From: Croceicoccus naphthovorans
GTDB taxonomy: Bacteria > Pseudomonadota > Alphaproteobacteria > Sphingomonadales > Sphingomonadaceae
NCBI RefSeq assembly: GCF_001028705.1
Contig: NZ_CP011770.1
Coordinates: 747,501-811,500, forward strand
Reading direction: 5' to 3'
DNA: 64,000 nt
In this document: positions 56,912 to 64,000 of the stretch, one piece after another
Position numbering within the stretch: the first letter of the stretch is position 1
Layout of the letters: every line of letters starts with the position of its first letter
Made by a program: the position numbers and the translations under genes
Notes under the pieces: model-generated
Database searches by the model: none
Told to the model about the DNA's origin: nothing
Seen by the model: the letters and a program-made list of their open reading frames with translations, nothing else

Positions 56912-56937
56912 CGCATTCCCGCGAATGCGGGACGAAC
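56912..56937. promoter_or_regulatory. Palindrome with SOS-like GAAT-N7-GAAC box between uvrB and amidohydrolase
   Basis: CGCATTC (56912-56918) and GAATGCG (56923-56929) form a hairpin with a four-base loop. GAAT at 56923 and GAAC at 56934 are spaced by seven, one base from the alphaproteobacterial LexA box (GAAC-N7-GAAC). It may be a weak SOS site or just an extragenic palindrome. Confidence 0.3.
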
Positions 56938-56952
56938 TGAGGGGTAGTGCGA

Positions 56953-58365
56953 ATGCGTCGATTTGGGTGGGCAGCGATCTGGCTGGCGGCGATGGGCGGT
57001 GCGCAACCGGCTTTGGCAGGTGAGCCGGAATCCTTCCTGATCGAAAACGTCCGCATCCTCGATCTGGGTGGGGCAGATCCGGTGCTGTCCGCTGGCGATG
57101 TCCTCGTTCGCGATGGCATGATCGTCGACGCGTCCGGTGCGGTGCCCGATGGCGTGCGGCGTATCGATGGCAATGGCCGCGTGCTGATGGCCGGTCTCGT
57201 CGACATGCACGTTCATATCTGGGATCGCGCGTCGCTGGGCGCTTATCTGGCGGCGGGCGTGACGACGGTGCGCAATGCGTCGGGCATGCCGATGCATCTC
57301 GATCTGGCGCAACGGATCGAGGCGGGCGACCTACTTGGCCCGCGCCTGATCACGACCGGGCCGATTCTCAACAGCCCGGGCCCCAATGCGCAGATCAACC
57401 ACCAGATGGTGTCTAGCGCGGACGAAGCGCGTGCGGCGGTGCAGGCGCAGTACGGAGCCGGATTTCGCCGGATCAAGGTGTACTCGAACCTGACGGCGGA
57501 GGCCTACGCGGCGATCCATGACGAGGCGGAGCGGCTGGGTATGACGGTCATGGGCCACTCGCCCGAAGGCACGCGCCGTCAAGGCATGCCCCATGACGTC
57601 CCGTTCAAGATCGCATTCGAGAATCTGCTCGACGATGGCTTTACCACCTTCGAGCACACCGAAACGATCGTCTGGCACGGTCTGCGCGATCAGCACGATG
57701 TGGAGGCAATGCGCGAACTGGCCAGCCGGATCGCCGCGTCCGGCATTGCCGTCGATCCGACCTTGGTGGCGTTCTACAACCTGTTGCGGGTGGCGGAAAC
57801 GAAAGGCGGGTACCTCACGCGCGACGGGGTGGAAACGCTCAACCCCCTGCTCGTCGCGCAAGAACAGCCGAATTACGAACGCTGGACGCATGAGGATGTA
57901 GAGCGGAACCGTGCGGCATTCGAGTTCTACAAGCTGGCGACCCGAATCCTTGCGGAGGAAGGCGTTTCGCTGATCGCGGGAAGCGATGCGGGCATCTTCA
58001 CCAATATTCCGGGCGTCTCGCTAATCGACGAATTGGCCCTGCTGGAAGAAGCGGGACTGACGCGCCACGCCGTTTTGCGCGCGGCCACGATCAACCCGGC
58101 AGAGGTCTTGGGCGAAGCGGGCGAGGTAGGCGCCGTGGCAGCGGGCCAGCGTGCCGACTTGCTGTTGCTCGATGGCGATCCGACAGAGGACTTGTCCGTT
58201 CTGCGTTCTCCCGCCGCCGTCGTCGCGGGCGGGCACTATCTCGATAGGGTTGAACTGGCGCGGCTGCTTGCGTCTGCATCGGTGCACGATATCGAACGGA
58301 CGAAGCGCAACGTGGTTCAGGGGTTGATCGCGCAAGATGCGGACGTGTCTGCGCTGGGGCTCTGA
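56953..58365 (+). CDS. Secreted amidohydrolase-family enzyme
   Basis: The product has 470 residues with signal peptide ([18 protein letters not shown]). The amidohydrolase metal site shows as [28 protein letters not shown] (Lys), VMGHSPEG (His), FEHTETIVW (His) and [10 protein letters not shown] (Asp). RPE-type ending [17 protein letters not shown].. and [13 protein letters not shown] confirm the family. Imidazolonepropionase/prolidase-like secreted peptidases are close relatives, so a dipeptidase or lactonase-like substrate is possible but unknown. ATG at 56953 follows GAGGGG. Confidence 0.85.
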   Translation: MRRFGWAAIWLAAMGGAQPALAGEPESFLIENVRILDLGGADPVLSAGDVLVRDGMIVDASGAVPDGVRRIDGNGRVLMAGLVDMHVHIWDRASLGAYLAAGVTTVRNASGMPMHLDLAQRIEAGDLLGPRLITTGPILNSPGPNAQINHQMVSSADEARAAVQAQYGAGFRRIKVYSNLTAEAYAAIHDEAERLGMTVMGHSPEGTRRQGMPHDVPFKIAFENLLDDGFTTFEHTETIVWHGLRDQHDVEAMRELASRIAASGIAVDPTLVAFYNLLRVAETKGGYLTRDGVETLNPLLVAQEQPNYERWTHEDVERNRAAFEFYKLATRILAEEGVSLIAGSDAGIFTNIPGVSLIDELALLEEAGLTRHAVLRAATINPAEVLGEAGEVGAVAAGQRADLLLLDGDPTEDLSVLRSPAAVVAGGHYLDRVELARLLASASVHDIERTKRNVVQGLIAQDADVSALGL

Positions 58366-58440
58366 ACGCCGCACATTGCAATCGCCCCGGCTTGCTCTAG
58401 CCTGAGTCGCAACGCAATTTCCTGTCTGGAGTGACTTTCG

Positions 58441-59007
58441 ATGCCCATCCGCCCCGTTGCCCGGCTTACCGTCCTGTGCCTTGCCCCGCTGACCTTGGCC
58501 GCCTGCGGTTCCGACGAACCGGCCGAGCAGGCTGCGGCCTCTGCCGAAGGGATGAGCACCGACGAAATCGCTGCCGAGATGAAACAGGGCGTTCGGCCCC
58601 AGCCGGGGCAGTACCGTTCCAACGCCGAACTGGTCAGCCTTGAGATACCCGGCATGCCCGCCGCGCAGGTCGACCAGTTGAAAAGCATGATGGCCGGCGC
58701 GATGGCGCAGGCAAATACCTATTGCCTGACGCCGGAGGATGCCGAGCAAGGCTTCGAAAAGATGGCGACCGAGGCGCAGGAAAACTGCAAGGTCGAGAAG
58801 TTCGATGTCGATGGCGGTAAATTCTCGGGCAGGTTCGTATGCAGTGGCGACGATGCCAGCGGCACGATGACGATGGACGGCAGCGGCACCGAAACTTCGT
58901 CGCAGATGAACATGGCGATGGACATGTCGTCTGGCAGCATCCCGGGTGGGAAGATGATGATGAAGATGCGCGCCAGTTCCGAACGCATCGGCGAGTGCGA
59001 GGGATAG
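58441..59007 (+). CDS. DUF3617 lipoprotein
   Basis: A 188-residue protein with lipobox (LCLAPLTLAAC) and a DUF3617 domain: VRPQPGQYRSNAELVSLEIPG, YCLTPEDAEQGF, CKVEKFDVDGGKFSGRFVC, GTMTMDGSGTETSSQMNM and CEG at the end. Family function is unknown; members are periplasmic or outer-membrane lipoproteins with conserved cysteines. Confidence 0.85.
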   Translation: MPIRPVARLTVLCLAPLTLAACGSDEPAEQAAASAEGMSTDEIAAEMKQGVRPQPGQYRSNAELVSLEIPGMPAAQVDQLKSMMAGAMAQANTYCLTPEDAEQGFEKMATEAQENCKVEKFDVDGGKFSGRFVCSGDDASGTMTMDGSGTETSSQMNMAMDMSSGSIPGGKMMMKMRASSERIGECEG

Positions 59008-59054
59008 GTCCGGCCATTCGGGAAACCACTTTGGCATCGCGCGTTAAGAGGGCA

Positions 59055-59981
59055 ATGCAATCGACGACGGGCAACATCAACGACGGAGCGGATTTCGTGC
59101 CGGACGGTAAGGGCGACAGGCCAGCCGCGACGGGCCATGCGTCTGCTCCGCGTGAGCCGGGCAGGGGCTTTTCGCTGTTGTTCGGCGAATTGGCGCGGCG
59201 GCACCAACTGGCCTCGCGCCCGCAACCCGATGGCGTTGCGACGCCCAAGTCGAAACTGCTGATTTCAGAATTCGCCTCTCTGGCATTTCCGCAGGTCTAT
59301 GCCGCAATGCACGGGCCGGTCGCCTTGCCCAAGGCAGAACATCCCCGCGCGGTCATGTTGCTGCCCGGATTCGGCTCGCACCCGTGGCGCATGGCGCGGA
59401 TGCGCAAGGAATTGGAAAAGGCGGGTCACTCGGTCACCGACTGGGGGCTGGGCTGGAACCTTGGCCCCACGGTCGACCGATTCGAACGGCTGTTGTCGCG
59501 AATCGAGCGCGTGTCGCGGGCAGAAGGTCGCAAGCTGGTCCTTGTCGGTTGGAGCCTTGGCGGACTTTTCGCGCGAGAGGCGGCGAAGCGCCTGCCCGAT
59601 CGTGTCGAGATGGTCGTGACTATGGGCTCGCCCTTTTCGGGCGACATGCACGGCAATAATGCGTGGCGCGTCTATCACTGGATCACCGGCCATCCGGTCG
59701 ATCAGCCGCCAGTGGGTGAAAACTTCGCGGAAAAACCGCCGGTTACGACTGTCGCGCTGTGGAGCGCGCAGGACGGTGTCGTTCATCGCCACTGCGCCTG
59801 CGGGCGAACGGGTGAGCGGGATATTTCGATTTCAGTGCGCTGTACGCACATGGGTTTCGCGTGGCATCCCCGCGCGATCCAGTGCGTTGCGCAAGTCCTC
59901 GACACGGTGCCTGCCAGCGTGCATGAAGGGGACGGAGAGTTGCGAGAGGGCAGGAAAACCGACGAAACAGGGGTTTCATGA
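59055..59981 (+). CDS. Alpha/beta hydrolase at the head of the Anbu operon
   Basis: A 308-residue protein starting MQSTTGNINDG. Hydrolase core from ~95: AVMLLPGFGSHPWRM, LVLVGWSLGGLFAREAAKRLPD (nucleophile Ser in GWSLG), WSAQDGVVHRHCACG (Asp) and HMGFAWHPRAI (His). The first 70 residues are charged and probably disordered. It overlaps the ATP-grasp gene by four bases (ATGA), so it is coupled to that operon. PGAP1-like or esterase activity is possible; substrate unknown. Confidence 0.8.
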   Translation: MQSTTGNINDGADFVPDGKGDRPAATGHASAPREPGRGFSLLFGELARRHQLASRPQPDGVATPKSKLLISEFASLAFPQVYAAMHGPVALPKAEHPRAVMLLPGFGSHPWRMARMRKELEKAGHSVTDWGLGWNLGPTVDRFERLLSRIERVSRAEGRKLVLVGWSLGGLFAREAAKRLPDRVEMVVTMGSPFSGDMHGNNAWRVYHWITGHPVDQPPVGENFAEKPPVTTVALWSAQDGVVHRHCACGRTGERDISISVRCTHMGFAWHPRAIQCVAQVLDTVPASVHEGDGELREGRKTDETGVS

Positions 59982-61408
59982 CCGGCAACGGCGCGGATAA
60001 TTTCGACGAGATGCTCGACGCTAACGGCGGCGTGCGAGAGGCATACCGGGGCTATTCGGCCTGGTTCGACGATCAGGACCCGCAAGGGCTGCGGCGAAAG
60101 CATCAGGAAGCGGAAGCGTTCTTCCGCAAAACCGGCATCACCTTCAACGTTTACGGTCAGGATGAGGCGGAAGAACGCCTGATCCCGTTCGACCCCGTGC
60201 CGCGGATTATCACCGCGCACGAGTGGCGACGGCTGTCCAAGGGGATCGAACAGCGGGTCCGCGCACTCAACGCGTTCCTGCACGATCTCTATCACCGGCA
60301 GGAGATCATTCGCGCGGGCCGCGTGCCCGAATGGTTGCTGCGCGGAAACGAGGCGTATTTGCCGCACATGTCGGGCTTCACGCCGCCGGGCGGTGTTTAC
60401 ACCCATATCACCGGCATCGACCTTGTCCGCACCGGGCCGAACGATTTTCATGTGCTGGAAGACAATGCACGCACGCCCAGCGGCGTTTCCTACATGTTGG
60501 AAAACCGCGAGACGATGATGGCGATGTTCCCAGAGCTGTTCACGCAAGTTAAGGTCGCCCCGGTTTCGAACTATCCGCGCCGTCTTGCTCGCAGCCTTGC
60601 CGCCTGCGCCCCGCGCAAGACCGAGGGGCGTCCCGTCGTCGCTGTTCTCACGCCGGGCATCTACAACTCGGCCTATTACGAGCATGCCTTTCTCGCCGAT
60701 CAGATGGGCGCGGAACTGGTTGAGGCGGGCGACCTGCGTGTCGTCGGCGGGCGGGTGCAGATGCGCACCACGCGCGGCTTTACCCCTGTCGACGTGCTCT
60801 ATCGCCGGGTCGACGATGAATATCTCGATCCGCTGACTTTCAACCCGGAATCGATGCTGGGCGTGCCGGGGATCATGGACGTGTACCGTTCCGGCGGGAT
60901 CACCATTGCCAACGCGCCGGGTACGGGCATTGCCGACGACAAGGCGCTCTATTCCTTCATGCCGGAAATCGTCGAGTTCTACACCGGCGAAAAGCCGCTG
61001 TTGCCCAACGTGGAAACGTGGCGTTGCATGGAGGAGGACTCGCTCAAGTACGTCCTCGATAATATCGACGACCTCGTCATCAAGGAGGTCCACGGTTCGG
61101 GCGGCTATGGCATGTTGATCGGGCCCGCCGCCTCGAAGCGCGAGATCGCCAAGTTCACCGAGAAGCTGAAGGCCAAGCCGCACAATTACATCGCGCAGCC
61201 GACGCTTTCGCTGTCGACCGTGCCGATCCTGACCAAGAAGGGACTGGCCCCGCGCCACGTCGACCTTCGCCCCTTCGTGCTGATGAGCCCCAATGGCATC
61301 GAAATCACTCCGGGCGGTCTGACCCGCGTGGCCTTGAAGCGCGGCAGCCTGGTGGTGAATTCCAGCCAGGGCGGCGGCACCAAGGACAGCTGGGTTCTGG
61401 AGGAGTAA
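59978..61408 (+). CDS. Circularly permuted ATP-grasp type 2 protein
   Basis: A 476-residue protein of the DUF404/DUF407 ATP-grasp group: RIITAHEWRRLSKGIEQRVRALNAFLHDLYH, ITGIDLVRTGPNDFHVLEDNARTPSGVSYMLENR, APGTGIADDKALYSFMPEIVEFYTGEKP, DLVIKEVHGSGGYGMLIGP, LRPFVLMSP and GSLVVNSSQGGGTKDSWV. ATP-grasp enzymes form amide bonds using ATP. This family nearly always lies beside alpha-E and transglutaminase-like genes, as here, and in Anbu operons. Its substrate is unknown; a peptide or amino-acid ligase role is inferred. Confidence 0.93.
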   Translation: MTGNGADNFDEMLDANGGVREAYRGYSAWFDDQDPQGLRRKHQEAEAFFRKTGITFNVYGQDEAEERLIPFDPVPRIITAHEWRRLSKGIEQRVRALNAFLHDLYHRQEIIRAGRVPEWLLRGNEAYLPHMSGFTPPGGVYTHITGIDLVRTGPNDFHVLEDNARTPSGVSYMLENRETMMAMFPELFTQVKVAPVSNYPRRLARSLAACAPRKTEGRPVVAVLTPGIYNSAYYEHAFLADQMGAELVEAGDLRVVGGRVQMRTTRGFTPVDVLYRRVDDEYLDPLTFNPESMLGVPGIMDVYRSGGITIANAPGTGIADDKALYSFMPEIVEFYTGEKPLLPNVETWRCMEEDSLKYVLDNIDDLVIKEVHGSGGYGMLIGPAASKREIAKFTEKLKAKPHNYIAQPTLSLSTVPILTKKGLAPRHVDLRPFVLMSPNGIEITPGGLTRVALKRGSLVVNSSQGGGTKDSWVLEE

Positions 61409-61413
61409 TCGAG

Positions 61414-62358
61414 ATGCTCGGACGCTCCGCCAACGCCATCTTCTGGATGTTCCGCTATCTAGAGCGGGCAGAGAACCTTGCGCGCCTGCTCGACACCGGG
61501 TTCCGCATGGCGCTCACCCGCGATCACCTGACCGCCGAAGAGGAATGGCGATCGGTTATCGAAACCGCCGGCATGCGGCACGGTTATGCCGCGCAGAACG
61601 GGACTTATGCGGGCATTCAGGTCTGGAATTACATCCTGCGTGATCGGGATAACCCGAACTCGATCCGTTCGCTGATCGGGGCCGTCCGGTCCAATGCCCG
61701 CTCCGCGCGCAATTCGATCACCACCGAGCTGTGGGAGGCGGTGAACGAAAGCTACCTGCAACTCAACGACCTGCTGGCGCGACCGGTGACGCAGTCGGGC
61801 CTTGCCGATGCGATCAACACGGTGAAGCGGGAATCGACGCTTGTGCGCGGCGCAATGGATGGGTCGATGCTCCGCAACGACATTTATAACTTCGCGCGGA
61901 TCGGATCGTTTGTTGAACGCGCCGACAACACCGCGCGCATCATCGACGTGAAGTACTATGTCCTGCTGCCTTCGCTGTCCTACGTCGGGTCGAGCCTCGA
62001 CAACGTACAGTGGGAGACGATTTTGCGATCCTTAGGGGCGGAACGCGCCTATCGCTGGCTGAACGCCGGTCAGCTGGATGCGCGGGGGATCGCGAACTTC
62101 CTGATCCTCGACGGCCAGTTCCCGCGTTCGTTGCGGTTCTGTTATGCCAAGATCCGGTCGAACCTGCACAACCTTGCCCTGCAATACGGCGAAAAGCTCT
62201 CCTCAAACGAGGCGATGCGCAAGGCCGACCTGAACCTGCAAGACAAGGATATCGACGCGGTGTTGGAGCAGGGGCTGCACGAGTTCCTGAGTGACTTCAT
62301 TGCCGATACGCACGACATCGCGACCGCTGTCGAAACCGACTATCGCTTTACCGACTGA
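61414..62358 (+). CDS. Alpha-E domain protein (DUF403)
   Basis: A 314-residue, all-helical protein: MLGRSANAIFWMFRYLERAENLARLLD, AVRSNARSARNSITTELWEAVNESYLQLN, SFVERADNTARIIDVKYY and LNAGQLDARGIANFLILDGQFPRSLRFCYAKI. This is the alpha-E (DUF403) family that always accompanies the ATP-grasp gene; its function is unproven. Five bases separate it from the ATP-grasp stop. Confidence 0.93.
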   Translation: MLGRSANAIFWMFRYLERAENLARLLDTGFRMALTRDHLTAEEEWRSVIETAGMRHGYAAQNGTYAGIQVWNYILRDRDNPNSIRSLIGAVRSNARSARNSITTELWEAVNESYLQLNDLLARPVTQSGLADAINTVKRESTLVRGAMDGSMLRNDIYNFARIGSFVERADNTARIIDVKYYVLLPSLSYVGSSLDNVQWETILRSLGAERAYRWLNAGQLDARGIANFLILDGQFPRSLRFCYAKIRSNLHNLALQYGEKLSSNEAMRKADLNLQDKDIDAVLEQGLHEFLSDFIADTHDIATAVETDYRFTD

Positions 62359-62372
62359 CCCGGAGCCGTACC

Positions 62373-63185
62373 ATGCGCCTCGCCATCACGCACCGCACAC
62401 GCTACGACTTTGAAGATCCGGTCGTTCATGCCTTGCAACGTCTGCGGCTGACCCCGAAGAGCACGAGTGGGCAGTCCATCGCTGAATGGAAGATGGAGCT
62501 GACCGGCGCCGCCAGAGAGCTGGAATACGAAGATCACAACTGCAACTTGACCACATTGGTGGCGGTCGAACCCGGCGTGCAGAAAGTAGAGATCGAGTGC
62601 AAGGGCATCATCGACACCAATGACAACGGCGGTGTCATTGGGCGGCATGCGGGGCATTTGCCGCTATGGCATTTCGCCAGCCAGACGAAGCTGACCAAGC
62701 CGGGCGCGGGTATGCGCGCTTTGGTGCAAGGATTGTCGGCAGAGCAAAATCCGCTGGACACCATGCACGAACTCTCGGCCCGTGTGCTCGATGCCGTGAC
62801 CTATGAAACCGGCCGGACCGACAGCGATACGACGGCGGAAGAGGCGATGGGGGCAGGACACGGCGTGTGTCAGGACCATGCGCATATCTTCATTGGCTGT
62901 GCGCGGCAGCTGGGCGTTCCGGCGCGCTATGTCTCCGGCTATCTGATGATGGACGACCGCGTCTCGCAAGAGGCGGGACACGCATGGGCAGAGGCGCATA
63001 TCGGCGGGCTGGGCTGGGTCGGCTTCGATATTTCCAACGGGATCAGCCCCGACGCCCGCTATGTCCGCGTGGCGACCGGGTGCGATTATGCCGAGGCTGC
63101 GCCAATCACCGGCATCAGCTTTGGCAGCCACAGCGACCGGCTGAGCGTGGAGCTTGAGGTTGCGCAGCAAACTGCGGATCAATAA
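62373..63185 (+). CDS. Transglutaminase-like protein
   Basis: A 270-residue protein with N-terminal bacterial transglutaminase-like domain (MRLAITHRTRYDFEDPVVHALQRLRLTP) and the papain-fold core with Cys166 (GHGVCQDHAHIFIG), His203 (AGHAWAEAHI) and Asp219 (GWVGFDISNG), an intact triad. These enzymes are peptidases or amide-transfer enzymes. It lies 14 bases after the alpha-E gene and belongs to the operon. Confidence 0.92.
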   Translation: MRLAITHRTRYDFEDPVVHALQRLRLTPKSTSGQSIAEWKMELTGAARELEYEDHNCNLTTLVAVEPGVQKVEIECKGIIDTNDNGGVIGRHAGHLPLWHFASQTKLTKPGAGMRALVQGLSAEQNPLDTMHELSARVLDAVTYETGRTDSDTTAEEAMGAGHGVCQDHAHIFIGCARQLGVPARYVSGYLMMDDRVSQEAGHAWAEAHIGGLGWVGFDISNGISPDARYVRVATGCDYAEAAPITGISFGSHSDRLSVELEVAQQTADQ

Positions 63186-63287
63186 TCGCGAAATCTTGCG
63201 CGGGGGCGTGCGAAACGGGATACGGCCCTATTCCGGCACGCGCGATGCCGTGGCGGATAGGGCCAAGGCCATGAAGGAAAGAGTTCT

Positions 63288-64000
63288 TTGACGTATTGCG
63301 TGGGCATGATGCTCGAAAAAGGGCTGGTGTTGATGAGCGACACCCGCACCAATTCGGGCGTCGACAACATTTCCGTCTTTCGCAAGATGCACCACTGGTC
63401 GGTTCCGGGGGAGCGCATCATCACGTTGATGACGGCGGGCAACCTGGCCACGACGCAGTCGGTGATCAGCCTGCTGGAAGAGCGGACCAAGGCACCCGAA
63501 GACCGCGAACCGTCGATCCTGCGTGCGCCGACGATGTTTCAGGTCGCGACGATGGTCGGCAACCTGCTGGCCGAAACGATCCGCAAGCGTCAGGAATCGA
63601 ACGACCATATGTCGGGCGGGCCGAAATTCACCGCCTCTATCATCCTTGCCGGACAGATCGCAGGGATGGAGCCGCGCCTGTTCCTGATCTATCCCGAAGG
63701 CAATTTCATCGAGGCGTCGGTGGACACGCCCTTTTTCCAGATCGGTGAAACCAAGTACGGCCGCCCGATCATCATCCGCGCCTACAACAGGAACATGAGT
63801 TTCGAGGAAGGCGTAAAGCTGCTGATGGTGTCGATGGATTCGACATTGGCGGCGAACCTGTCAGTCGGCATGCCACTGGACCTGCTGGTGATTGAACGCG
63901 ATAGGTTCGAGCCGCTGCACGAACGGCGCATCCATGCCAGCGACAAGTTCTTTCAGGACATTTCCACCGGGTGGAGCGAAGCCTTGCGCAACGCCTTCCA
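63288..64000 (+). CDS. Anbu-type proteasome homologue, 3' partial
   Basis: A frame of about 237 codons open to the window end. The start is a TTG with AAGGAAAGAG upstream, giving MTYCVGMMLEKGLVLMSDTRTNSGVDN, the Anbu/BPH start in which Thr2 would be the N-terminal nucleophile after Met removal. Further blocks are FTASIILAGQIAGMEPRLFLIYPEGNFIEA and GETKYGRPII, then SVGMPLDLLVIERD. Anbu is an Ntn-hydrolase beta-subunit paralogue that forms helical or open-ring assemblies. It lies at the end of the ATP-grasp/alpha-E/transglutaminase operon, 102 bases downstream of the transglutaminase-like gene. Confidence 0.9.
   Translation, partial: MTYCVGMMLEKGLVLMSDTRTNSGVDNISVFRKMHHWSVPGERIITLMTAGNLATTQSVISLLEERTKAPEDREPSILRAPTMFQVATMVGNLLAETIRKRQESNDHMSGGPKFTASIILAGQIAGMEPRLFLIYPEGNFIEASVDTPFFQIGETKYGRPIIIRAYNRNMSFEEGVKLLMVSMDSTLAANLSVGMPLDLLVIERDRFEPLHERRIHASDKFFQDISTGWSEALRNAF

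Noticed and set aside
59783-61258. 491-aa leftward frame
   Set aside because: Antisense shadow of the ATP-grasp gene.
63296-63748. 150-aa rightward frame near the window end
   Set aside because: It is in a different frame from the real Anbu gene, which is open to the window end.

Overview
The window reads as a high-GC chromosome of an alphaproteobacterium, most likely a sphingomonad (Sphingomonadales, Erythrobacteraceae-like). Reasons: the hemC-hemD-Mic60 order beside tsaD-gpsA, a fused CysN/CysC, a DksA with one zinc-ligand cysteine, an EcfG-type promoter (GGAAC-N16-CGTT), a DUF1674 SDH assembly factor, and the overall protein style. The species cannot be fixed from sequence reading alone.

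Layout. 1-8.8 kb is core housekeeping: a 5'-truncated FemAB/GNAT-like gene, Sel1, DksA, PilZ, an orphan family-5 solute-binding lipoprotein, DUF4112, SDHAF4-like, rsmB, msrA, SIMPL, aguB and folK, ending in tRNA-Lys(UUU). 8.9-18.45 kb is a 9.5 kb integrative element with a 46-bp exact repeat of the tRNA-Lys 3' end at both borders. It has a leftward backbone (integrase, unknown 176-aa protein, AlpA-like, acidic protein, Topo VI-A/Toprim-like protein, wHTH protein, TerS-like, TerL) and a rightward low-GC cargo (ClpP/SppA-fold protease-like protein plus a 60-aa partner). It has no capsid, portal, tail or lysis gene, so it looks like a phage satellite. 18.45-19.4 kb holds relics of an older serine-recombinase/DUF3489 element.

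19.7-28.9 kb: a fused 5-oxoprolinase, a TPR-like relic, a copper module (copA-cueR-DUF411 behind a MerR-type promoter) and a Gfo/Idh/MocA oxidoreductase. 28.9-30.5 kb is a decayed stretch with a chimeric DNA-methyltransferase relic and repeat hairpins. 30.5-37.8 kb: an aldo/keto reductase and a tightly overlapping four-gene leftward operon (BcsB-like protein, GT2 synthase with an N-terminal GspE/MshEN-like domain, polytopic membrane protein, response regulator with a degenerate GGDEF-like domain). This looks like a c-di-GMP-linked exopolysaccharide machine that differs from canonical Bcs.

38.0-41.6 kb is sulfate activation (cysD, cysNC, cysQ), followed by aroQ, a stress-promoter-driven single-domain response regulator, dsbD and a UbiH-type hydroxylase. 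46.1-54.0 kb has leftward hemC-hemD-Mic60-like against rightward tsaD-gpsA-flippase-OmpA-small TM-HhH genes. 54.0-59.0 kb has a lipoprotein, uvrB, an amidohydrolase and a DUF3617 lipoprotein. 59.0-64.0 kb is an operon of alpha/beta hydrolase, ATP-grasp, alpha-E, transglutaminase-like protein and an Anbu-type proteasome homologue that runs off the window.

Strongest candidates for under-described biology: the capsid-less satellite with its protease cargo, the MshEN-GT2/BcsB-like polysaccharide operon, and the Anbu/ATP-grasp/alpha-E/transglutaminase peptide-modification module.
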